Source: Fen-1258 sp964595365 | Lineage (GTDB): Bacteria > Bacteroidota > Ignavibacteria > Ignavibacteriales > Melioribacteraceae | Direction of reading: 5' to 3' | DNA: 5,542 bases | Assembly: GCA_964595365.1 (NCBI GenBank) | Contig: CAZQQC010000155.1 | Span: forward strand, 1-5,542 | Part shown: positions 1 to 4,828 of the stretch, piece after piece | Layout of the letters: each line of letters begins with the position of its first letter | Position numbering within the stretch: position 1 is the stretch's first letter | Notes under the pieces: generated by a model | What the model saw: the letters and a program-made list of their open reading frames with translations, nothing else | The model's database searches: none | What the model was told of the DNA's origin: nothing | Position numbers and translations under genes: made by a program

Positions 1-50
1 CGGGCACTACCCCCTCAAAGTAGCGTGTATACCAATTTCACCACTTCCGC
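1..50 (-). tRNA. tRNA-Leu (anticodon GAG), 5' part, cut by the window edge
   Basis: The reverse complement of positions 50 to 1 reads as the 5' 50 nt of a leucine tRNA. The acceptor 5' strand GCGGAAG is followed by TG and a D-arm with GTG/CAC stem and GGT loop. The anticodon stem CTACT/GGTAG closes with one T-G wobble around the 7-nt loop TTGAGGG. The anticodon GAG lies at positions 14-16 and decodes CUC/CUU. The last visible bases, TGCCCG, begin the long variable arm expected of a class II (Leu/Ser) tRNA. The variable arm, T-arm and acceptor 3' half lie outside the window. It is on the same strand as the sigma operon, 66 bp after its last stop codon. I see no convincing promoter in the 66-bp gap, which holds only the small palindrome TGCAAATTTGCA (89-100). 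Confidence 0.88.
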
Positions 51-116
51 AAAAATTGTGAGTAAAAATATTAGTCAACTCAACAAAATGCAAATTTGCA
101 GAAGCGAGCTTTCCTC

Positions 117-599
117 TTAATCCTGAGGGTGATTTCTACTGCGTTCCATTATTCGGTTGCGGATTTCTTTTCTAAATCGAATTTCGAAAACTGTTAGTCT
201 AGCAATTTGTTCCGGAGTGAGAATATCGTTTAATGATTTGATAAATTTTTCTCTTTCTTTCAATATGCGTGCTTCCAATTCTATCATCTTATTCACTTGA
301 TCTTGATAAACTGCATCCGGAACTTTTGCACCATCCTTAATTTCATTTTCGATTTCCTGAGTTAATTGGTTTCTCTGATCGAGAATTTCTCTCACGTGTT
401 TCTGATGCTCGTTTCTTCTGGCAAAAAATCGAACCGAAGTTTCTTCGCCGATATCAAGAACATGTATCAGTTTCATTTTTTCCCATTCTTCAATTTGCTG
501 AAGAGGCTTTATGTCGCTATTTTCTCTCTGCCTTATTTGAGCATTTAAAAATGAAATCGAGAAAATTATAATACACATTATCAGTAACATTTTTTTCAT
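117..599 (-). CDS. Exported Spy/CpxP-like protein, third gene of the ECF sigma operon
   Basis: This 160-residue protein has a clear signal peptide: a Lys-Lys start, a hydrophobic core at about 4-18, and likely cleavage after Leu-Asn-Ala at residue 20. The mature part is almost all charged helix, with a coiled-coil-like stretch at about 60-125. An LTPEQ motif at residues 127-131 is the hallmark of LTxxQ (Spy/CpxP/periplasmic sensor) proteins. Those are small periplasmic helical hairpins that bind unfolded proteins or regulate envelope-stress sensors. The usual first LTxxQ copy is not recognisable; LDIGEE (48-53) occupies the equivalent place. Proteins of this shape next to ECF sigma genes are often annotated as sensors of ECF-type sigma factors. 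The start follows the anti-sigma stop by 8 nt. An AGGTGA ribosome site overlaps that stop, so the gene is co-transcribed with the sigma and anti-sigma genes. The sensor or chaperone role is inferred from family and context. Confidence 0.75.
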   Translation of the reverse strand: MKKMLLIMCIIIFSISFLNAQIRQRENSDIKPLQQIEEWEKMKLIHVLDIGEETSVRFFARRNEHQKHVREILDQRNQLTQEIENEIKDGAKVPDAVYQDQVNKMIELEARILKEREKFIKSLNDILTPEQIARLTVFEIRFRKEIRNRIMERSRNHPQD

Positions 600-607
600 T
601 TGTTCAC

Positions 608-1216
608 CTATTTGATATTGAACTTATCAAGATTGGCTGCAATTGTTTTTAGCTGTTCATTTGAGTAACTATATAAATTGCCGTACTCATCTATAACAGT
701 TCCCTCCAGAATTCGGGAAGTGGTTTCACTATTAACATCTAAGTTAGATGGTATCAGAGAACTCAGAGAGTTATTGTCATCAGCTGTTTCCGGGTAGACA
801 GACTCTGAATCCAGCTCGTCGAAAAACTTTGTGGCTACATCCTTATCCGTCATGTTATTAACAACCTTGCCCGCTAAATCTTTATACTCGTAATCAAAAT
901 TATATGTCGGCTTAAACAAAAACAACAATCCGATAATGGCAGCGCCAGTGTAAGGAACTAAATAATAAATTCTTTTAACGAATACAGGTTTGCGTTTTGT
1001 TATAAATCTTTGTCGAACGCTTGGCAATAAATTGTTGAAATATCTTTCATCCAGCATTTCAGCATCAGCTTTCAGATTGTAAAAACCGTTTCGAATATCT
1101 GCAAGTTGATTTTTTAAGTTGGGCGATTTCAAAAGTTCTTCCTCGAAAATCATTTTTTCACTTTCACCCATATCATCGGCAAGATATCTGAGAATTTTTT
1201 CTTTACTCATTTTCAT
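608..1216 (-). CDS. Putative anti-sigma factor, single-pass membrane protein
   Basis: A 202-residue protein encoded directly after the ECF sigma gene. Residues 1-45 (RYLADDMGESEK and following) resemble the helical N-terminal sigma-binding domain of anti-sigma factors. One hydrophobic membrane segment at about 83-101 follows a basic stretch (residues 69-82), so the N-terminus should be cytoplasmic. About 100 polar, acidic residues lie on the outer side. There is no cysteine, so the zinc-coordinating HxxxCxxC motif of ZAS anti-sigma factors is absent. The start chosen is the first ATG because GGAG (1224-1227) sits 7 nt upstream; a second in-frame ATG two codons later is possible. The start overlaps the end of the sigma gene by 14 nt, implying translational coupling. 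The anti-sigma role rests on gene order, topology and the N-terminal pattern, not on a diagnostic motif. The outer domain resembles no family I recognise. Confidence 0.7.
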   Translation of the reverse strand: MKMSKEKILRYLADDMGESEKMIFEEELLKSPNLKNQLADIRNGFYNLKADAEMLDERYFNNLLPSVRQRFITKRKPVFVKRIYYLVPYTGAAIIGLLFLFKPTYNFDYEYKDLAGKVVNNMTDKDVATKFFDELDSESVYPETADDNNSLSSLIPSNLDVNSETTSRILEGTVIDEYGNLYSYSNEQLKTIAANLDKFNIK

Positions 1217-1754
1217 TTACTAACTCCATAATTTTTTTTAGAGCGTGGAAGTAATTCGCTTTCAGCCCGCCAACACTCTTGCCCGTAATCTCTGCAATTT
1301 CTTCATAAGACAGCTGTTCAAAATTTCTTAGTATGAATATTTGTCTTTGTTTCGGCGGTAGTTTTTGCAACACTCTATTCACTTTTTCCAGTTTTTCCCT
1401 ATTAGCAATATCTTCGATAATATCTTTCTTATCCCTAAGTTCAATTTCATTTTCTTCGTCATCAATGAAAAAGAATTTTTTAACCTGGCGTTTCCTCAAT
1501 TGATTCAGACTTCTTGTGCTTATAATTTTGTAAATCCATGTATAAAGAGAAGAATTGAAATTGAAAGTCCTCAACTTTTTGTAAATAACAATTAATACTT
1601 CTTGAGTCACCTCGTCGGCATCCAAATGATTACCCACCATCTGGCGCGCATGCCAGTAAATTTTCTTCTGGTACTTTCTAACAATTGAATTAAATGCGGT
1701 CTCATCACCGTTCAAAAAGTTTTTCACTAATTCAAAATCGGTATCAGCTTGCAT
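1203..1754 (-). CDS. ECF-type RNA polymerase sigma factor (sigma-70 family, RpoE-like)
   Basis: This 183-residue protein has the two-domain layout of group 4 (ECF) sigma factors and no region 1 or 3. Region 2 spans about residues 20-90 and contains DADEVTQEVLIVIYKKLRTF, the core-polymerase and -10-binding helix. A basic end (SLNQLRKRQVKK) and an acidic linker (98-118) follow. Region 4 spans about 122-175. It has the signature LPPKQRQIFILRNFEQLSYE, then EIAEITGKSVGGLKANYFHA, the helix-turn-helix that reads the -35 element. Length is typical for the family. It redirects RNA polymerase to a small regulon, probably for envelope stress given the membrane anti-sigma-like and periplasmic Spy-like products downstream. 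The ATG start has only a weak AAGG immediately upstream, but no other Met occurs before region 2. It is the first gene of its operon and divergent from a second Spy-like gene. Confidence 0.95.
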   Translation of the reverse strand: MQADTDFELVKNFLNGDETAFNSIVRKYQKKIYWHARQMVGNHLDADEVTQEVLIVIYKKLRTFNFNSSLYTWIYKIISTRSLNQLRKRQVKKFFFIDDEENEIELRDKKDIIEDIANREKLEKVNRVLQKLPPKQRQIFILRNFEQLSYEEIAEITGKSVGGLKANYFHALKKIMELVNENE

Positions 1755-1811
1755 ACCTTAAATTATTCAATTTATGGACAGCACTACAAAGAAAAAAGTT
1801 TAAGCGTAAAA

Positions 1812-1841
1812 TTTAAACCTGTCACTTTTTGTCGATGTCAA
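1812..1841 (-). promoter_or_regulatory. Possible housekeeping promoter of the sigma operon
   Basis: On the minus strand a perfect TTGACA (1841-1836) is followed after 18 bp by TTTAAA (1817-1812). It points at the sigma-factor gene, whose ATG is about 58 bp further on. The -35 match is exact but the -10 match is poor, and many FCB bacteria use a different promoter consensus. This is therefore only a candidate. Confidence 0.28.
1815..1841 (+). promoter_or_regulatory. Possible ECF-sigma promoter of the divergent Spy-like gene
   Basis: On the plus strand an AAAC element (1815-1818) is followed after 17 bp by TGTCAAA (1836 onward). This resembles the AAC...(16-17)...CGTC/TGTC architecture common to ECF-dependent promoters. 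A transcript starting near 1846 would have a leader of about 40 nt before the ATG at 1888. TGTC occurs three times here (1820, 1830 and 1836), and CTTTTTGT (1825-1832) pairs with ACAAAAAG (1846-1853), so an operator is also possible. The candidate overlaps the proposed minus-strand promoter. Assignment to the neighbouring sigma factor is inference. Confidence 0.3.
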
Positions 1842-1887
1842 ATTAACAAAAAGAAAATATTCATTCATAAAACGAGAGATAAATAAA

Positions 1888-2376
1888 ATGAAAAAGTACG
1901 TATCTTTAATTTTGACAGCTGTAATATTCTTCAGTGTTGCGCTTTATGCCCAGCACGGCGAAAGTGGAATGGATAGGGAATCGCGCGCGGGACATCAACA
2001 ACTAAAAGAACTTCTCAAATTAACACCCGACCAGGAAAAGCAAATTCAGGAGTTGCGTTATCAGCATCAGAAAGACGCTATCGATATTCGAGCGAAAATT
2101 CAAAAGAACCGTCTCGAGCTACGCAAAATGATTTCACAGAACAACATCGATGAAGCCAAGATATTTCAGTTGACGGATGAGAATAGTAAACTCCAGGGCG
2201 ACCTGAAACATTCTGCTGTTCAACATTTCCTGAATGTTTATAAGTTACTGGATAATAATCAAAAAACAATTTTCGCGAAACATTTTGAAAAGCGTGGTTG
2301 TGGTGGATTTATAAAAGAAAGAATGATGGAACACATGAAAGACAGAATGCCGGGCAAACATAGAGCAGACATGTAA
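1888..2376 (+). CDS. Exported Spy/CpxP-family (LTxxQ) periplasmic protein
   Basis: This 162-residue protein begins with a strong signal peptide: Lys-Lys, a hydrophobic core at 5-19, and cleavage probably after Leu-Tyr-Ala at residue 21. The mature protein is helical and charged. It has the LTPDQ motif at residues 45-49 and a degenerate second copy, LDNNQ, at 121-125, spaced as in Spy/CpxP proteins. Those are periplasmic, ATP-independent anti-aggregation chaperones or stress-sensor regulators. Its C-terminal tail (about 145-162) is rich in Met, His and Arg, and more His residues lie near the mature N-terminus (23, 36, 60, 62). This suggests metal binding, as in the CnrX/ZraP-like relatives. 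A single Cys (138) sits in a Gly-rich turn. The ATG is preceded by a weak GAGAG site (1874-1878). It is monocistronic, divergent from the sigma operon, and closed by a strong terminator. Membership in the sigma factor's regulon is inferred from position. Confidence 0.82.
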   Translation: MKKYVSLILTAVIFFSVALYAQHGESGMDRESRAGHQQLKELLKLTPDQEKQIQELRYQHQKDAIDIRAKIQKNRLELRKMISQNNIDEAKIFQLTDENSKLQGDLKHSAVQHFLNVYKLLDNNQKTIFAKHFEKRGCGGFIKERMMEHMKDRMPGKHRADM

Positions 2377-2414
2377 CCCGCCGGAATCAAATAATAATTT
2401 CTAATCACGAAAAC

Positions 2415-2466
2415 AAAAAGCCCCGATACCTGCCCCGCCTCGAAGGGAGCGGTGAAGGGGCTTTTT
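2415..2466. terminator. Bidirectional hairpin terminator between convergent genes
   Basis: AAAAAGCCCC (2415-2424) is a perfect 10-bp inverted repeat of GGGGCTTTTT (2457-2466), giving a GC stem flanked by A and T tracts that works in both directions. The 32-nt interior holds a second stem, CCGC-C-TC (2435-2441) with GAGCGG (2447-2452), one bulged C and a GAAGG loop. It ends the Spy-like gene (stop 39 nt before the stem) on the plus strand. On the minus strand it ends the pterin operon, whose final TGA overlaps the outermost stem base at 2466. Confidence 0.88.
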
Positions 2467-3179
2467 CATAAATCACCCGTAAGGGGGCGTAATACAATTT
2501 CTTCTGCTACCAGATTACTGTTCTCCGAATAGACGCGGTAAATCATATTAGCAATACCTTCCGTTCTCATCATTCTATTTGCATATTTGCCAAGTACCTT
2601 TGGGTGCCAAATTCCGGTTATAGTTGCACCTGGAGAAATATTTATGACGCGAATATTTTTATCTCTTAATTCTTCACGCAGAACTTTAGCGTAGGCGTGT
2701 AATCCACTCTTCGATGCAGAGTAAGCGCTGCTCTCAATAAAAATTTTCTGAGTTACAGCAGATAAAATATTAATGATTGTGCCGGTCTGATTCTCAATCA
2801 TCCGAGGAAGAACTTTTTTAATAGCATAAATTGAGCCGAGAAGGTTTACCTCAATAATTTCCCGAATTTCTTCGAACGAATTTTCCACAGCTTGTTTAAA
2901 AGAAGTGGTTCCCGCATTATTAATCAAACACTCAACAAAAAAATTTTCCGATATTTTTGCATAAAAGCCGTCGATGAAATCGGGTTCGGTTATGTCTAAT
3001 TTGTACGGTTCGAAAAATCCGGGAGATCCGTCTAGTTCTTGCTTAATTTTTTCAAGCAGATCAATTCTTCTCGCAGTTCCTACAACATTAATTCCGTTCT
3101 TAACGAATTCCGTTGCAAGCGCCTTGCCGATTCCGGAACTTGCACCGGTGATCCAAACAATTTTCTTTTTTTCTTTCAT
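2466..3179 (-). CDS. Short-chain dehydrogenase/reductase, probable sepiapterin reductase-like enzyme
   Basis: This 237-residue classical SDR has a Rossmann nucleotide-binding site TGASSGIG (11-18). The basic pair Ala-Arg-Arg (36-38) after strand 2 suggests NADPH preference. NNAG lies at 87-90, and the catalytic tetrad is Asn112, Ser140, Tyr153 and Lys157 (YSASK). A PG pair follows at 183-184. Reactions of this family are NAD(P)H-linked carbonyl reductions. The C-terminus, EEIVLRPLTGDL, closely resembles the end of the Chlorobium sepiapterin reductase as I remember it. With PTPS and FolE directly upstream, this supports reduction of a 6-pyruvoyl or sepiapterin-type pterin side chain to biopterin. 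The exact substrate is inferred. The ATG at 3179 was chosen because it overlaps the folE stop as TGATG; a TTG one codon earlier is in frame but less likely. It is the last gene of the operon and runs straight into the terminator. Confidence 0.85.
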   Translation of the reverse strand: MKEKKKIVWITGASSGIGKALATEFVKNGINVVGTARRIDLLEKIKQELDGSPGFFEPYKLDITEPDFIDGFYAKISENFFVECLINNAGTTSFKQAVENSFEEIREIIEVNLLGSIYAIKKVLPRMIENQTGTIINILSAVTQKIFIESSAYSASKSGLHAYAKVLREELRDKNIRVINISPGATITGIWHPKVLGKYANRMMRTEGIANMIYRVYSENSNLVAEEIVLRPLTGDL

Positions 3180-3745
3180 CAAATTGTCTTTTGTGAAATG
3201 AGATTCAGGAATTCAGATCTCGTTCGTGCATCTTCTTTGAAAATTCCATGCATTGCACTTGTCGTTGTAATCGAATTTTGTTTTTGTACACCTCTCATCA
3301 TCATACACATATGATATGCTTCCACAACAACAGCAACTCCACGGGGCGTTAAATGTTCTTCCAGAGTATCACAAATTTCTTGGGTCATTCTTTCCTGTAC
3401 CTGTAATCTTCTTGCAAATACATCAACGATGCGGGGAATTTTGCTGAGTCCAACAATTTTTCCGTCCGGGATATAAGCAATATGAACTTTTCCATAGAAT
3501 GGTAGAAGATGATGCTCGCACATACTATAAAAATCGATATCTTTCACTATCACCATCTCATCATACTTTTCGTTGAATACCGCACAGTTGAAAACTTGCT
3601 TAATATCTTTGCGGTAACCCTGCGTTAGAAATTCATAAGCTTTAGCAACTCTATGAGGCGTTTTTTTTAGACCTTCTCTTTCCGGATCTTCGCCAACCTC
3701 TTCAATCAGGCTGCGTATATATTTTTCGAGAACATCGTAATTCAC
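3179..3745 (-). CDS. folE: GTP cyclohydrolase I (type IA, FolE)
   Basis: A 188-residue, full-length enzyme that converts GTP to 7,8-dihydroneopterin triphosphate and formate, the entry step for folate, biopterin and queuosine. It forms a cytosolic decamer in characterised homologues. The zinc ligands of the type IA enzyme are all present: Cys76 and His79 in SMCEHHLLPF, and Cys147 in YHMCMMMRGVQ. The catalytic histidines are His78 and His145. Other landmarks are TPHRVAKAY (29-37), GLSKIPRIVDVFARRLQVQE (99-118) and the C-terminal NSITTTSAMHGIF. The start is GTG, since no upstream ATG fits. It is backed by the purine-rich GAGGAAAGG (3753-3761), which ends 7 nt before it and lies inside the PTPS gene end. 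It begins 2 nt after the PTPS stop, and its TGA overlaps the SDR ATG by one base. Pairing with a PTPS and an SDR suggests that this copy serves biopterin synthesis; a separate folate role cannot be excluded. Confidence 0.97.
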   Translation of the reverse strand: MNYDVLEKYIRSLIEEVGEDPEREGLKKTPHRVAKAYEFLTQGYRKDIKQVFNCAVFNEKYDEMVIVKDIDFYSMCEHHLLPFYGKVHIAYIPDGKIVGLSKIPRIVDVFARRLQVQERMTQEICDTLEEHLTPRGVAVVVEAYHMCMMMRGVQKQNSITTTSAMHGIFKEDARTRSEFLNLISQKTI

Positions 3746-3747
3746 AG

Positions 3748-4158
3748 TTACACCTTTCCTCTATATTCTACATAGTTATTTTCTGTTTCGTAAATCTTAA
3801 CAGAATAAAGTTTGCCTGATGGTATTTTATCTTCCAGTTGATTCCATATTCCAACGGCTATGTTTTCGGCAGTAGGAATTTTATCTTTCAAGAAATCTAC
3901 ATCAAGATTAAGATTTTTATGATCAACTTTACCAATAACTTTTTTGCGGATAATATTTTTCAAGATTTTTAGATCAAGAACGTATCCTGTGGAAGGGTTG
4001 ATTTCGCCGGCTACAACAACCTCCAAAACGTAATTGTGACCATGCCCGTTTAGATTATTGCACTTGCCAAATATTCGTTCATTTTCTTCATCTGTAAACT
4101 TTTCATTGAACAAACGGTGTGAAGCGCTGAATATTTCCCTGCGCGTAACAAAAACCAT
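3748..4158 (-). CDS. 6-pyruvoyl-tetrahydropterin synthase, animal-like PTPS-I type (QueD/PTPS superfamily)
   Basis: This 136-residue protein converts dihydroneopterin triphosphate to 6-pyruvoyl-tetrahydropterin. The zinc ligands His14 (FSASHRL), His39 and His41 are present. So are the catalytic Cys33, the Asp79-His80 pair (DHKNL) and the pterin-anchoring Glu124 (YETENN), with Thr96/Glu98 in TAEN. The key stretch FGKCNNLNGHGHNY has five residues between Cys and His-Gly-His. This matches the mammalian enzyme almost word for word (I recall FGKCNNPNGHGHNY), whereas E. coli QueD has only three (CGRLHGH). The DEEN, GEI-P-TG, LDHKNL-like and YETENN segments also follow the animal protein. I therefore favour PTPS over the queuosine enzyme QueD, though dual activity is possible in this superfamily. 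The ATG is 3 nt after the bcp stop, with GGGAGAA in the bcp end as the ribosome site, so it is tightly coupled to its neighbours. Confidence 0.88.
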   Translation of the reverse strand: MVFVTRREIFSASHRLFNEKFTDEENERIFGKCNNLNGHGHNYVLEVVVAGEINPSTGYVLDLKILKNIIRKKVIGKVDHKNLNLDVDFLKDKIPTAENIAVGIWNQLEDKIPSGKLYSVKIYETENNYVEYRGKV

Positions 4159-4161
4159 CTT

Positions 4162-4623
4162 TTATATTTCTCCCAACGATTTCATTACTTCATCTGCATG
4201 ACCGGAGACTTTAACCTTAGAGAAAATATTTTTAATAATACCTTCTTCATCAATAACAAATGTAGTGCGTTCTATCCCCATATATTTTCTGCCGTACATA
4301 TTTTTTTCTTTCCATACTCCGTATTTCCGTACAACTTTTTTATCAAGATCACTTAGCAACATAAAAGGCAGTTCGAACTTGTCGATAAATTTCTTATGCG
4401 ACTCCGGTGAATCGATACTGACACCCAAAATTACCGCTTTTGATTTTTGAAAGTTCTGAAAACTATCTCTGAAATCGCATGCTTCCTGTGTGCAACCGGA
4501 AGTCATGTCTTTCGGATAAAAGTAAAGAACAACCTTCTTTCCCCGGAAATCGGAAAGCGATACCTTTTTATTATTTTCATCATGCAAAGTAAAGAGAGGA
4601 GCTTTCTTGCCGGCTTCTAACAT
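4162..4623 (-). CDS. bcp: Thioredoxin-dependent thiol peroxidase, Bcp/PrxQ family peroxiredoxin
   Basis: A 153-residue peroxiredoxin that reduces H2O2 and organic hydroperoxides, usually regenerated by thioredoxin, in the cytoplasm. It has the thioredoxin fold with the motif YFYPKDMTSGCTQEACDFRD. Pro37, Thr41 and the peroxidatic Cys44 form the PxxxTxxC site. Cys49 gives the CxxxxC arrangement in which Bcp/PrxQ resolves its disulfide within one helix, and Arg119 in the ERTTFVID stretch is the conserved active-site arginine. The start at 4623 is set by GGAGA (4630-4634) six nt upstream and by the family N-terminus LEAGKKAPLFTL; an in-frame GTG 11 codons earlier lacks both. No signal peptide is present. 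It leads the tightly packed bcp-PTPS-folE-SDR operon, 3 nt before PTPS, so hydroperoxide removal and pterin synthesis appear co-expressed. Confidence 0.95.
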   Translation of the reverse strand: MLEAGKKAPLFTLHDENNKKVSLSDFRGKKVVLYFYPKDMTSGCTQEACDFRDSFQNFQKSKAVILGVSIDSPESHKKFIDKFELPFMLLSDLDKKVVRKYGVWKEKNMYGRKYMGIERTTFVIDEEGIIKNIFSKVKVSGHADEVMKSLGEI

Positions 4624-4629
4624 TTTTAT

Positions 4630-4634
4630 TCTCC
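4630..4634 (-). promoter_or_regulatory. Ribosome binding site that fixes the bcp start
   Basis: GGAGA on the minus strand lies 6 nt before the ATG at 4623. It would fall inside the coding sequence if the upstream in-frame GTG (4656) were used, so it supports the shorter 153-residue product. Confidence 0.75.
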
Positions 4635-4700
4635 AATAAATTTTACTGCTAAACACACGAAGAGGAAATGCAGTCCCGTTTATCTACAAAAAAGAATAAT

Positions 4701-4808
4701 ACTGCCTCATAAGTAATTTCTCAAAAAAAAATCTACGGGGGTCTTTTCGAATCAGCGCTATTGTTATTCGCGTTCTATTTTCAAAAAAATAATTACTTTT
4801 GAGGCAGT
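4701..4808. repeat. 108-bp intergenic element bounded by 18-bp inverted repeats
   Basis: Positions 4701-4718 (ACTGCCTCATAAGTAATT) and 4791-4808 (AATTACTTTTGAGGCAGT) are inverted copies with 17 of 18 bases matching. They enclose 72 bp that includes CTACGGGGGTC (4734-4744) and a small CGAAT/ATTCG inverted repeat (4748-4752 and 4766-4770). The element fills most of the gap between the two peroxiredoxin genes. A plus-strand TTTTT run (4808-4812) and a minus-strand run of T residues just beyond 4700 flank the arms. It could fold as a long hairpin that stops transcription from the upstream gene, or be a small non-autonomous mobile element. No target-site duplication is evident, and copy number elsewhere is unknown. 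Nothing in the 205-bp gap is convincingly coding. Confidence 0.7.
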
Positions 4809-4828
4809 TTTTATAAGCAAAGCACACA

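Noticed and set aside
89..100. Palindrome TGCAAATTTGCA as a terminator of the sigma operon
   Set aside because: It is AT-rich, would leave almost no loop, and is followed only by ATTTTG on the minus strand, so a stable terminator hairpin is unlikely.
366..548. Plus-strand open frame within the first Spy-like gene
   Set aside because: It lies wholly antisense to a gene with signal peptide and LTPEQ motif, and its translation shows no family features.
2078..2269. Minus-strand open frame inside the divergent Spy-like gene
   Set aside because: It is antisense to a convincing exported protein and its product resembles nothing known.
3180..3182. TTG start for the SDR one codon upstream of the ATG
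   Set aside because: The ATG at 3179 makes the common TGATG stop/start overlap with folE; TTG adds one residue and has no supporting ribosome site.
3039..3314. Plus-strand open frames antisense to the SDR/folE junction
   Set aside because: They overlap two well-recognised enzymes on the other strand and have no recognisable domain or ribosome site.
4624..4656. Upstream in-frame GTG start for bcp
   Set aside because: It would add 11 residues unlike the family N-terminus and place the good GGAGA ribosome site inside the gene; the ATG at 4623 is better.
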